Source: a virus
Virus record (IMG/VR): IMGVR_UViG_3300035490_000124
Coordinates: 1-32,862 of that record
Length of the DNA: 32,862 nt
Strand: one strand, 5' to 3'
Shown: one piece after another, positions 1-7,042 of the stretch
Numbering within the stretch: the stretch's first letter is position 1
Layout: each line of letters opens with the position of its first letter
The notes under the pieces: generated by a model
Seen by the model: the letters and a program-made list of their open reading frames with translations, nothing else
The model's database searches: none
What the model was told of the DNA's origin: nothing
Translations under genes and position numbers: made by a program

Positions 1-52
1 AAAAAAAAACAAAAAAAAAAACAAAAAAAAACAAAAAAAAAACAAAAAAAAA
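1..52 (+). repeat. A-rich tandem leader of the first gene
   Basis: The first 52 bases are almost pure A, with single C residues at 10, 22, 32 and 43, so they form an imperfect (A9-11 C) repeat that ends exactly at an ATG. There is no Shine-Dalgarno. The same kind of leader precedes several other genes in the window, which argues against a sequencing artefact. The array may continue upstream of the window edge. Confidence 0.75.
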
Positions 53-358
53 ATGAAAACAAAAGACCTCTATACTAATCTAAGAAGCCTAAGAATGCTT
101 CAACTCGATGAAGAAATCAAAAAAGGTGATTTGCAGTACTGCGAGCCATTTATAATTAATGGCAAACCTGAACCTGACAGTTTTACCCTTGACAAACACA
201 TCTTTAAATGTGAATGCAAAGGTGACCCTTGGGCTGGCAAGACCGTTCGTATAGTCAAACAAACAAACAACCCTTCCGGCGTTCTCTCTGGAAACAACTT
301 CTTCCGCCGTCTATCCATTTTCCAAAAAATCCTTCGTTTTCTCGGAAAGGAATACTAA
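53..358 (+). CDS. Hypothetical protein, 101 aa
   Basis: I do not recognise this protein. It begins MKTKDLYTNLRSLRML and is mixed-charge and soluble-looking. A central CECKGDPWAGKTVRIVKQ segment might be a small beta-rich domain, and the C-terminus is basic and hydrophobic (FFRRLSIFQKILRFLGKEY). There is no signal peptide or clear membrane span. The ATG at 53 directly follows the A-rich leader, and the stop lies 3 bases before the nuclease gene, so the two are probably co-transcribed as the first genes of the rightward unit. A role in DNA metabolism is suggested only by position. Confidence 0.75.
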   Translation: MKTKDLYTNLRSLRMLQLDEEIKKGDLQYCEPFIINGKPEPDSFTLDKHIFKCECKGDPWAGKTVRIVKQTNNPSGVLSGNNFFRRLSIFQKILRFLGKEY

Positions 359-361
359 AAT

Positions 362-1360
362 ATGCAACCTCAACTCCCCCTAACAAAGGGGGCCTTACTA
401 ATCGACAACTCCTTTCTCGAAGACTTCATCTCCTGTCCCCGTAAGGCTCAATACCGCTACATGCAACGTCGCATCCCCTCAGGTGAACGCAATGCACTAA
501 ACTACGGCACCGCTATTCACACAGCCTTGGAATATCGCTACGTTCAATGGAACAACTCCTCTCCCTCTCCTTCGCAACGGCAAGAACTCACCCACGTACT
601 CCAAGACTACTTTGGAAAAAATCCCTGTAGCGAAGAAGACTGGCGTTCTGTTGAGTTCGCCGATGAAACAATCACCGAATATCTCAAAAGATACAATGTA
701 GAACCCTTTCGTCTCATTTGCGATATAGACCAACATCCGATGGCGGAACTTTCTTTTTCCGTTCCTCTCTATGTTCATCGCGCGACTCTCACCGATATTG
801 ACGGTTCTCGCTTCGAACAAGTAATTCCCATAGTCTACACAGGCCGCATCGACCTCGTAGTTCTCTGGGACAACCAACTCGGTATTGTCGACCATAAAAC
901 CTCTGGAATGCTTGGCAATACTTTTATCGAACTCCACCGCGTAGCTCCGCAATTCGAAGGTTACTGCTGGGCATTACAAAAAATCACCGGCCATGAACCT
1001 TCGTTTTTTCTCATAAACGGTATTCGTACGAAAAATAAACCTTTAAAACCTGCCAGCGGTTGGGACAAATGGTGGGATGAGTCTTTTCTTCGTCATAAAG
1101 AATACATCAAACCCGGGCAGTTGGAAGAATGGCGTTTAAACACCATTGCATTAATTGAAGAGTTTTTCTTCCACTGTGTTGACAAACAATACATGCCCCA
1201 GAAGAAAAAAGCATGTACAATGTATGGCAAATGTCCCTACTACGACGTTTGCTGCCTCCCTACTTCTCAGCGCGAAAGCGAACTTAACAGCGATAAGTTC
1301 ACTACAAACGAATGGACCCCCTTGAAACCCTTGAAAGATTCTTCCAAGGTTAAAGCCTAA
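362..1360 (+). CDS. PD-(D/E)XK nuclease, Cas4/AddB-like, with probable Fe-S cluster
   Basis: This is probably a DNA exonuclease of the RecB/Cas4 superfamily (PF12705-like), 332 aa. Visible signatures are an N-terminal FISCPRKAQYRY with C25, a GRIDLVVL strand with D164, and IVDHKTS with D177 and K179 (the D-x-K catalytic pair). A C-terminal cysteine cluster, C285-x5-C291-x5-C297, pairs with C25 in the way that ligates a 4Fe-4S cluster in AddB and Cas4. Next to a Sak4-like ATPase it most likely generates or trims ssDNA for phage recombination. It has no CRISPR context, so it should not be called a CRISPR gene. A weak AAAGGA lies about 10 bases before the ATG. The family call is strong; the exact polarity of the nuclease is unknown. 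Confidence 0.9.
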   Translation: MQPQLPLTKGALLIDNSFLEDFISCPRKAQYRYMQRRIPSGERNALNYGTAIHTALEYRYVQWNNSSPSPSQRQELTHVLQDYFGKNPCSEEDWRSVEFADETITEYLKRYNVEPFRLICDIDQHPMAELSFSVPLYVHRATLTDIDGSRFEQVIPIVYTGRIDLVVLWDNQLGIVDHKTSGMLGNTFIELHRVAPQFEGYCWALQKITGHEPSFFLINGIRTKNKPLKPASGWDKWWDESFLRHKEYIKPGQLEEWRLNTIALIEEFFFHCVDKQYMPQKKKACTMYGKCPYYDVCCLPTSQRESELNSDKFTTNEWTPLKPLKDSSKVKA

Positions 1361-1367
1361 AAAAGAT

Positions 1368-2087
1368 ATGAACTTTCCCCTTCCGGGCGTTATCATTCCT
1401 GTGACTGATATCTCGCCTAAAACCTTAATTCTTTATGGCCCACCAAAAATTGGTAAGACTCAAATTTGTGCAGCCCTGCCCTCTTATATCCTTCTGGATA
1501 TTGAACACGGTTCTTCATACTTCCAAGGTACAAAAGCGATCTTGGAAAATATCCTTCAAATCACGGCCTTTGAAGAATTTGTGAAGAAAAATAACAAACC
1601 TTATAAATTCATCGTCGTCGATACTTTGGACGAACTCGAAGTCTGGTGTGAGCAAGAAGCCACTCGTCGATATAAAGCTACTATTATCGGAAAGAACTTC
1701 TCAGGTTTTTCTGTATTGGAACTTGCGCAAGGCGGTGGCTATTTACACCTGCGTAATATATGGTACGAATACTTCAACCGCCTTCGCCAACTCGCTCAGT
1801 ATGTCATCTTCATCGGCCATGTGAAAGATAAGATGCTTACTATTAATTCAAAAGAAACAGCCGCGGCTGATCTCGACCTCACTGGAAAGGTTAAAAACAT
1901 AACCTGTTCTTATGCAGACGCCATCGCTCACGCTTTTCGTGATAAAGATGGAAGTTTGAAACTCACATTTATAACAAAAGATACAGCGAACTGTGGTTCT
2001 CGTTGCCAGCATCTTGCTGGGAAGGAGTTTACATTTAACAACCCCGCAACTATTGAAAATTGGAGACAAATTTATGTTGACATTTGA
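1368..2087 (+). CDS. Sak4-like/AAA_24 phage nucleotide-binding ATPase
   Basis: A 239-aa P-loop protein of the phage nucleotide-binding family (PF13479-like, related to Sak4/RecA-core annealing proteins). Walker A is GPPKIGKT at residues 24-31. Walker B is KFIVVDTLDEL, with D85. A later VIFIGHVKDK strand matches the sensor-like region of this family. In other phages such proteins work with an SSB and an exonuclease in single-strand annealing recombination; here a nuclease lies 7 bases upstream and an SSB-like gene lies downstream. The start at 1368 follows a short A-rich spacer (CCTAAAAAAGAT). The 3' end overlaps the next gene by 14 bases. Confidence 0.88.
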   Translation: MNFPLPGVIIPVTDISPKTLILYGPPKIGKTQICAALPSYILLDIEHGSSYFQGTKAILENILQITAFEEFVKKNNKPYKFIVVDTLDELEVWCEQEATRRYKATIIGKNFSGFSVLELAQGGGYLHLRNIWYEYFNRLRQLAQYVIFIGHVKDKMLTINSKETAAADLDLTGKVKNITCSYADAIAHAFRDKDGSLKLTFITKDTANCGSRCQHLAGKEFTFNNPATIENWRQIYVDI

Positions 2088-2535
2088 ATTTTTTAGTAAT
2101 TTTAAAGAGAATGAAGTATACTACACACGTTCGGTTTTTTATCTCGACTATTTACAGCATGACGTACAACAGTTCATGCAAAAAGCCGACCAACTTCAGC
2201 CTGACAAGCCCACAATGCCTTCCGAGGACGTTAAGCAACTCCGCGTAAACCTCATTTACGAGGAACTCACCGAGCTTCGACTCGCGCTAAAGGACAATGA
2301 CCTCGTTGAAGCCTACGATGCAATTATTGACCTCCTCGTGGTTACAATTGGAACCGCAAACGCCCTTGGAATGCGCTTACAGCCCGGTTGGGATGAAGTT
2401 CATCGTTCGAATATATCCAAATTCATTGACGGACACAAACGTGAAGACGGCAAGTGGGTTAAAGGCCCGTCTTATTCCCCCGCTGAGCTTAAACCAATTA
2501 TTGAAGAACAACTAAAAGGAAAAGAAAATTTATGA
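2074..2535 (+). CDS. MazG-like all-alpha NTP pyrophosphohydrolase
   Basis: A predicted 153-aa protein of the all-alpha NTP-PPase (MazG/PRA-PH) superfamily, which hydrolyses nucleoside triphosphates to monophosphates and pyrophosphate. The characteristic acidic helices are visible: EELTELRLAL, then EAYDAIIDLLVVTIGTANALG, giving the ExxE and ExxxD metal-binding pattern. The C-terminal WDEVHRSNISKF is typical of phage members. The frame is open from 1993, but the ATG at 2074 was chosen because it gives a normal family N-terminus, has GGAG 8 bases upstream, and overlaps the ATPase gene by only 14 bases. Likely role: nucleotide-pool housekeeping or dampening host stress signalling during infection. 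The substrate is not inferable. Confidence 0.85.
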   Translation: MLTFEFFSNFKENEVYYTRSVFYLDYLQHDVQQFMQKADQLQPDKPTMPSEDVKQLRVNLIYEELTELRLALKDNDLVEAYDAIIDLLVVTIGTANALGMRLQPGWDEVHRSNISKFIDGHKREDGKWVKGPSYSPAELKPIIEEQLKGKENL

Positions 2536-3698
2536 ACGAAATAACTGATTCTTTGGAAGATTTGCCTACACCTATACCTTTACCTTCGCCTTCGCCTTCG
2601 CCTTTACCTTCTCAAATCATCCTAACCGATGAGCAAAACCAAGCCATTGACTTAATTCTCTCATGGCTTTTTAAATCCCCCCGTCAAGTATTTAAACTTG
2701 GTGGTTACGCCGGCACTGGGAAAACAACCATCATTCGCACATTAATCGAGCGCCTTGACGACCTTAACGAACGTTGCGTAGTAATGGCTTTCACCGGAAA
2801 GGCTTGCTCAGTCCTGTGTAGGAAAAATGTCCCCGCCGGGACTATTCATTCAAACATCTACAACTGCGAATGCGACAATAAAGGCAATTACACTTTCACA
2901 AAACGTGCCTCCATTCCTCTTCAACCTCGTCTTATAATAATCGACGAAGCGTCAATGATTTCCACAGACCTCTGGGAAGACCTCCTTTCTTTTAAACACA
3001 AAATCCTTTGCGTAGGAGACCCTGGACAGCTTGAACCCGTTGGAGACAATCCTAATCTAATGCACGAACAGGATTTTTGTTTATCAAAGATTCACCGACA
3101 GGCAGAAAAGTCTCCCATTATTACTCTCGCACATCAAATACGCTCTACAGGAATTTTGCCTTCTTGTAAAGAAACTCCCGAGCTTTCCATACGAAGCAAG
3201 CGTGTCGACACGAAGTTCTTTTCTTCCGTTTCACAAGTTATTTGTGCGAAAAATGCCACACGTAATTCTTTTAACGCTTCAATACGTCAACTAAAAGGCT
3301 TTTCTCCCTGTACAATACTCCCAGAAGAAAAACTAATTTGTTTGAAAAACAACCTCCGTTTCGGTATTTACAACGGACTCATTTGCTTCGTTAAATCCGT
3401 TGTCGAACACGAAGACTACTTCATGTGTCAGCTTGTTGACGAGATAAACACACAACTTCCTAATATAAAAATCTGGAAAGCCCCTTTTCTCCGTCAACTT
3501 CAACAAGGCGAATTCTGTCCTCCTTATCTCGCACATTTCGACTACGGCTACGCAATCACCTGTCATAAGTCACAAGGCAGTGAATGGAACAATGTAGCCT
3601 TATGGTTTGAATGTATGCCACCAAAAGTCTGGGATAATAAAAGATGGCTTTATACGGGAATCACCCGCGCAAGTAAACAATTAACACTGTTTAAGTAA
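2532..3698 (+). CDS. SF1B DNA helicase, Dda/RecD2-like
   Basis: A 388-aa superfamily 1 helicase. Motif I is GGYAGTGKTT around residues 57-66. Motif II is IIDEASMIS with D138-E139. Motif III is GDPGQLEPVGDN. The C-terminal YAITCHKSQGSEW and WLYTGITRA are motifs V and VI of the Dda/RecD2 type. It probably unwinds DNA 5'-3' during phage replication or recombination. The start overlaps the previous stop in an ATGA, suggesting translational coupling. Residues 12-27 are a proline/serine low-complexity tail (PTPIPLPSPSPSPLPS) encoded by tandem CCTTCG-like hexamers. Confidence 0.93.
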   Translation: MNEITDSLEDLPTPIPLPSPSPSPLPSQIILTDEQNQAIDLILSWLFKSPRQVFKLGGYAGTGKTTIIRTLIERLDDLNERCVVMAFTGKACSVLCRKNVPAGTIHSNIYNCECDNKGNYTFTKRASIPLQPRLIIIDEASMISTDLWEDLLSFKHKILCVGDPGQLEPVGDNPNLMHEQDFCLSKIHRQAEKSPIITLAHQIRSTGILPSCKETPELSIRSKRVDTKFFSSVSQVICAKNATRNSFNASIRQLKGFSPCTILPEEKLICLKNNLRFGIYNGLICFVKSVVEHEDYFMCQLVDEINTQLPNIKIWKAPFLRQLQQGEFCPPYLAHFDYGYAITCHKSQGSEWNNVALWFECMPPKVWDNKRWLYTGITRASKQLTLFK

Positions 3699-3740
3699 TA
3701 AACAATAAACATTAAAAATAAAATAAACAATAAAAAAAAA
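3699..3740 (+). repeat. A-rich AATAAAC-type leader
   Basis: The 42-base gap after the helicase gene consists of AATAAAC/AATAAA-like words ending in a run of ten A before ATG. No Shine-Dalgarno is visible. The composition resembles the other leaders in the window, but the repeat unit differs. Confidence 0.7.
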
Positions 3741-4121
3741 ATGAAAGACTCACAAAACATCCCTTTTAGTAAAAACCCCCTTTATGCGTCCGCCATTCGT
3801 GATACTTTAAAACGCAAAGGTTTGCTTCGGGAAAAAGAACCCACCGATGGAGAAAAGGTAATTCAACGTGTAACTCCTATAATCAATCGTGTTACTCAAC
3901 AAATCGAAGCAATTCTACAGGCTTGTCCAACTCCTGAACATTATAAACGTGACGCCACTGCCGATCTTGTCGCAGCTATGTTTCGTAACGAGTTCAACAA
4001 ATGGTCTAAGGAAGACCTAGTATATCTTTGTGTTTATTTTCACGTTTCACATCTTATTGAAAATACTGACATGCAAGTCGCCCAAGGTCTCGTTGGTGAA
4101 CACAAGGATAAGCCCATTTAA
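3741..4121 (+). CDS. Hypothetical protein, 126 aa
   Basis: I do not recognise this protein. It is predicted to be mostly helical and soluble, with a charged N-terminal third (DTLKRKGLLREKEPTDGEK), a central amphipathic helix (VIQRVTPIINRVTQQIEAILQAC) and a more hydrophobic segment (LVYLCVYFHVSHLIENT) too polar to be a clear membrane span. The start follows an A-rich leader. It sits between the helicase and the SSB-like gene, so an accessory replication role is plausible but unproven. Confidence 0.8.
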   Translation: MKDSQNIPFSKNPLYASAIRDTLKRKGLLREKEPTDGEKVIQRVTPIINRVTQQIEAILQACPTPEHYKRDATADLVAAMFRNEFNKWSKEDLVYLCVYFHVSHLIENTDMQVAQGLVGEHKDKPI

Positions 4122-4135
4122 ATTAAACCGAATTT

Positions 4136-4175
4136 AACCCCGCATTAGGGGTTCGACGCTGACATCGTATATGTC
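4136..4175 (+). other. Two short hairpins after the 126-aa gene
   Basis: AACCCC (4136-4141) pairs with GGGGTT (4148-4153) around a 6-base loop. GACAT (4161-4165) pairs with ATGTC (4171-4175) around a 5-base loop. Neither is followed by a T-tract, so they are not classical terminators. They could be RNA processing or stability elements at the head of the long A-rich array. Confidence 0.4.
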
Positions 4176-4322
4176 AAAACAAAGAAAACAAAGAAAACAA
4201 AGAAAACAAAGAAAACAAAGAAAACAAAGAAAACAAAAACAAAAACAAAAACAAAAACAAAAGTAAAAACAAAAGTAAAAACAAAAGTAAAAACAAAAGT
4301 AAAAACAAAAACAAAAGTAAAA
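4176..4322 (+). repeat. Composite A-rich tandem array (9-, 6- and 12-bp units)
   Basis: About 147 bases immediately before a start codon are three successive arrays: about six copies of a 9-bp unit (AAAGAAAAC), several copies of a 6-bp unit (AAAAAC), then several copies of a 12-bp unit (AAAAGTAAAAAC). There is no Shine-Dalgarno. Every unit length is a multiple of three. The array contains only A, C, G and T in the order of A-rich words, with T appearing only in the GTA of the last block. It is the longest leader in the window. Confidence 0.85.
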
Positions 4323-4898
4323 ATGAAAACTAACTACATCTACGGTCTTGTGGCAAGCGGTCTTCTCCATCCCACTGACGAAACCTCGGGCAACGGCAAT
4401 TCAATCGACACCGGCGTCCCTGGTACCGAAGAAGATACGGACCCCCTGGCCGGCACTGGTGATGAAGTCGACCAATCCTATCCGATTCTTCCGGCGGCCA
4501 AGTATCAAGTAATCGTGAAGTCCGCTGAAATCGTCCCCGGAAAGAAGGATCCCAGTTCGCAACTCATCAAAATCGCCTACGCTAATGCGAAGGGCGAAAC
4601 CACTGTGAAAGGCGAACAGGTTGAAGCGGGAGAAGTCCAATTCACTCAACACATTCTAATTACTCCCACGGGTAAAATGACCGCGAAGATGATTAAGAAA
4701 GCAGTTGCTCGCTTCGCCGTCGCCACGGGCAATGGGTCGTTGCAACTTCGCGAGCTGGTCGAAGACATTCGCAAGTCCACAAAGGACTCTCCTTCTTGTG
4801 TTGTCGACAAGCCTCTCACCATCAAGGTCGCTGTTGCTTCCGAAACAACGGACTTCCCCGAACGTAACGAAGTTAAGGAAATTGTCCTTGAGGGTTAA
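4323..4898 (+). CDS. Putative ssDNA-binding/DUF669-like protein, 191 aa
   Basis: A possible phage single-strand DNA-binding protein. An acidic, disordered N-terminal region (TGVPGTEEDTDPLAGTGDEVD) precedes a beta-rich core beginning LPAAKYQVIVKSAEIVPGKK. This resembles the first strands of OB-fold-like or DUF669 phage proteins, often encoded near Sak4-type ATPases. A helical segment (MTAKMIKKAVARFAVATG) and a beta-rich C-terminus ending in VKEIVLEG follow. Codon composition is richer in GC than flanking genes, and the long A-rich leader suggests strong expression, which would suit an abundant SSB. The family assignment is an inference from a short motif and the gene neighbourhood. Confidence 0.8.
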   Translation: MKTNYIYGLVASGLLHPTDETSGNGNSIDTGVPGTEEDTDPLAGTGDEVDQSYPILPAAKYQVIVKSAEIVPGKKDPSSQLIKIAYANAKGETTVKGEQVEAGEVQFTQHILITPTGKMTAKMIKKAVARFAVATGNGSLQLRELVEDIRKSTKDSPSCVVDKPLTIKVAVASETTDFPERNEVKEIVLEG

Positions 4899-4902
4899 AC
4901 CT

Positions 4903-4937
4903 AATAAGCAATAAGCAATAAGCAATAAGCAATAAGC
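4903..4937 (+). repeat. Five perfect tandem copies of AATAAGC
   Basis: A 7-bp unit is repeated exactly five times directly after the SSB-like gene stop. It lies just upstream of a strong stem-loop and is not adjacent to a start codon, unlike most other arrays here. Confidence 0.9.
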
Positions 4938-4945
4938 AGTAACAA

Positions 4946-4984
4946 ATTCCCACTTAGAAGCTTCATCTCCTTCTAAGTGGGAAT
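4946..4984 (+). terminator. Perfect 15-bp stem-loop, possible terminator
   Basis: ATTCCCACTTAGAAG (4946-4960) is the exact reverse complement of CTTCTAAGTGGGAAT (4970-4984), with a 9-base loop. It is the strongest inverted repeat I saw in a non-coding gap. The following CTTAAAAAG lacks a good T-tract for rightward termination, so it may instead be an RNA stability element or a bidirectional signal. Two shorter dyads (AATCTT/AAGATT at 4982-4996 and ATTCAA/TTGAAT at 4994-5009) follow at once. Confidence 0.5.
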
Positions 4985-5044
4985 CTTAAAAAGATTCAAA
5001 CTCTTGAATTGATACAAATCTTAGTATGCTCACCACTTGCATAC

Positions 5045-5058
5045 GTATTTTAAAATAC
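5045..5058. promoter_or_regulatory. 14-bp perfect palindrome, candidate operator
   Basis: GTATTTTAAAATAC at 5045-5058 is its own reverse complement and lies 53 bases upstream of the ParB-methyltransferase ATG at 5112. A TATAAT sits at 5097-5102, close to that ATG, but no convincing -35 element is at the right distance. The palindrome could be a regulator binding site for this gene; this is inference from symmetry and position only. Confidence 0.35.
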
Positions 5059-5111
5059 CTCCCAATCGTTTCAATAGTTTTAATCCTTTTAACCTATATA
5101 ATTACAAAAAT

Positions 5112-6791
5112 ATGGAATCGCAAATAACCACTAAAATAACAATAGCGTCAATAATCGTTTCAAACCGCCTTCGCATCGACCACTCAAACAGCGACGGCTT
5201 AAAGGAATCCCTACATGAAAACGGCACCATCCAACCCATCGTACTCACGCTTCAAGCGGACAATACTTATCGTCTTCTCGCAGGAGGTAGGCGTCTTAGT
5301 TTTCTTAAGGAACTCGGCCACGAATTCCTCTACCACGGGTCGGTCTGTGACCCTCTACATCCAGGCTTTGTTCTTGGAAGTGAACTTCCTGAAGACAAAC
5401 TCCACGAGTTGGAAATTGAAGAAAATATTAAGCGCAAAAACATGTCTTGGCAAGAGCGCGTGCTCGCCATCGACACCATTCATAAAATCAAAAAGCGTCA
5501 GGCCGCACTTGAAAGTAACCAATGGGGGGAAAAAGAAACCGCGAATCTCTTAGGAATGAACACTACATGCACTGTGAACTACGCGCGAACAATCGCAGCA
5601 AAGCTCCGTGCAGAGATGCTTCCTGATCAATCAGTTTCCCCTAAGGCAAAATACTGGAATTGCACTTCTTTAACCGATGCGTATCGCCTGCGTATGCAAG
5701 AAGAAGAAGACCACATTAATACCGAACTCGCTAAGCGTATGGCTTCGGCTAATGGCACTATTATAAACACATCACCCACAATCTTCCCCCAAGACAAAAA
5801 CGAAGAAGAAATAACAGGTCTTGAAGGTCTGTTCGACACCGAAGAATCTTCCCTTTCCACTTCCACCTCTTCAACGAATGAACCCACCTCCACCTCTACT
5901 TTATTTCCCACCATAATTCAGCTTCGTGAAAAAGCCCGTGGAGGTTACGCGAATCTCACAAAAGACGAAGCACGTACTTTATACCTTTTAAACCCCCTCA
6001 ACCCTCCTGAAGACTTTGAAGCCTATCACGATTTAAAGTCTTCTCAGTCAAAACTCAATTTAACAATTCCACTTTCCTCAAAGCTATTCAATGTGGACTG
6101 CATAAACTTCATGCAAAACAACCCCTTGACCTTCGACCACATAATCACCGACCCCCCTTATGGAATAGACATGGCGAATCTCGACCAGCAAAACACTGGA
6201 ATGGAAAACATCGCAAGTGTCGAAGCCGAGCATACCGTCGAAGGAAATTTACTTCTCCTCTCGCAGTTTTTTCCCGCTGCTTATACTTGTTTAAAAGATA
6301 ACTCCTTTTGCATAATCTGGGCCGACCAAATGCTTTGGACTATTCTTTACAATTGCGCGATACAAGCCGGCTTTAAGGTTCAACGCTGGCCTATCGTCTG
6401 GTTAAAATCTCATCGCTGTTTAAACCAATCCGGGAATCAAAACTTCACAAAGACCACCGAAATCGCAATGGTATGCCGCAAAGGCAACGCCACGATGATA
6501 ATTCCCGGCGAGAATGCTCACATCATCGCGATGCACGATGAATACAAACAAGAACTCGGCCATCCTTTTGTCAAGCCCTTCGCCGTGTGGGAGCATTTGA
6601 TTAAAGCAGTTACAATGGAAGGGCAAACAATTCTTGAACCTTTCGCAGGACGGGGAAGTAATATCATTTCATTAATCCGTTTGAAAAGAAACTTCATTGG
6701 ATGTGAAAAAGACTCTGCTCATTATAATGCGTTGATTGAAAACGTGAAACGGCATTATTTAAAATTCAACCCTAATTTTTCCTTTGCATGA
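5112..6791 (+). CDS. ParB-like domain fused to beta-class DNA methyltransferase
   Basis: A 559-aa fusion. The N-terminal part is a ParB/Srx-type domain: ENGTIQPIVLT, then YRLLAGGRRLSFLKELG, then EIEENIKRKNMSWQERVLAI. A serine/threonine-rich linker (STSTSSTNEPTSTS) follows. The C-terminal methyltransferase has catalytic motif IV (HIITDPPYGIDM) before the SAM-binding motif I (EPFAGRGSN), followed by FIGCEKD, i.e. the beta-class order. DPPY favours N6-adenine methylation. It probably modifies phage DNA against host restriction or marks specific sites. The frame is open from 5037, but the ATG at 5112 was preferred because it directly follows an A-rich context (ATTACAAAAAT) and starts at the domain. 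ParB-methylase fusions are known in phages. No cognate restriction enzyme is seen. Confidence 0.92.
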   Translation: MESQITTKITIASIIVSNRLRIDHSNSDGLKESLHENGTIQPIVLTLQADNTYRLLAGGRRLSFLKELGHEFLYHGSVCDPLHPGFVLGSELPEDKLHELEIEENIKRKNMSWQERVLAIDTIHKIKKRQAALESNQWGEKETANLLGMNTTCTVNYARTIAAKLRAEMLPDQSVSPKAKYWNCTSLTDAYRLRMQEEEDHINTELAKRMASANGTIINTSPTIFPQDKNEEEITGLEGLFDTEESSLSTSTSSTNEPTSTSTLFPTIIQLREKARGGYANLTKDEARTLYLLNPLNPPEDFEAYHDLKSSQSKLNLTIPLSSKLFNVDCINFMQNNPLTFDHIITDPPYGIDMANLDQQNTGMENIASVEAEHTVEGNLLLLSQFFPAAYTCLKDNSFCIIWADQMLWTILYNCAIQAGFKVQRWPIVWLKSHRCLNQSGNQNFTKTTEIAMVCRKGNATMIIPGENAHIIAMHDEYKQELGHPFVKPFAVWEHLIKAVTMEGQTILEPFAGRGSNIISLIRLKRNFIGCEKDSAHYNALIENVKRHYLKFNPNFSFA

Positions 6792-7009
6792 TTTACTCTC
6801 ATTCCCACTCCGATCACTCCCTCCTCCCGGGTCAGTCCTATGAATATAACATCCCCATAGGAGGCGACCTCTATTGTATAATAATACGTGATTCTTCAAT
6901 CATGCGCATTACAAAATACATAAATGGGGGAAACTTTACTCGTGAAATAGAATTTGACGAGCTCAGCGAACGCATAAAAGATACGCTTATTGAAAAACTC
7001 AACTTATAA
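6788..7009 (+). CDS. Small hypothetical protein, 73 aa
   Basis: I do not recognise this protein. Its ATG overlaps the methyltransferase stop in ATGA, a typical coupled start. It has a histidine/serine-rich N-terminus (MIYSHSHSDHS), a beta-like middle (DLYCIIIRDSSIMRITKYI) and an acidic helical end (REIEFDELSERIKDTLIEKLNL). Coupling to the methyltransferase gene suggests a shared transcript, not necessarily a shared function. Confidence 0.72.
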   Translation: MIYSHSHSDHSLLPGQSYEYNIPIGGDLYCIIIRDSSIMRITKYINGGNFTREIEFDELSERIKDTLIEKLNL

Positions 7010-7042
7010 AAATAAAAAGAAAAATAAAAAGAAAAAAAAAGA
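7010..7042 (+). repeat. A-rich leader of the DNA polymerase gene
   Basis: The 33-base gap is made of AAAAATAAAAAG-like 12-bp units followed by an A-run and GA just before ATG. There is no Shine-Dalgarno. It parallels the leaders at 1-52, 3699-3740 and 4176-4322. Confidence 0.75.

Noticed and set aside
1-52. Poly-A as contig-end artefact
   Set aside because: Similar A-rich leaders occur inside the window before several other genes, so it is more likely real. Reads across the edge would be needed to be sure.
1993-2073. Earlier start for the MazG-like gene
   Set aside because: It would overlap the ATPase gene by 95 bases. The ATG at 2074 has GGAG upstream and gives a normal family N-terminus.
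4176-4322. Repeat array resembling a CRISPR
   Set aside because: Units are 6-12 bp with no spacers, and no cas genes are present. The Cas4-like nuclease fits a phage recombination enzyme.
4134-4370. 78-residue reverse-strand frame rich in Cys/Phe/Tyr/Leu
   Set aside because: It is the complement of the A-rich tandem array, open only because the unit lengths are multiples of three.
5037-5111. Earlier start for the ParB-methyltransferase
   Set aside because: The extra 25 residues would be Asn/Phe-rich and unlike the family, and would place the 14-bp palindrome inside the gene. The ATG at 5112 has the A-rich context seen elsewhere.
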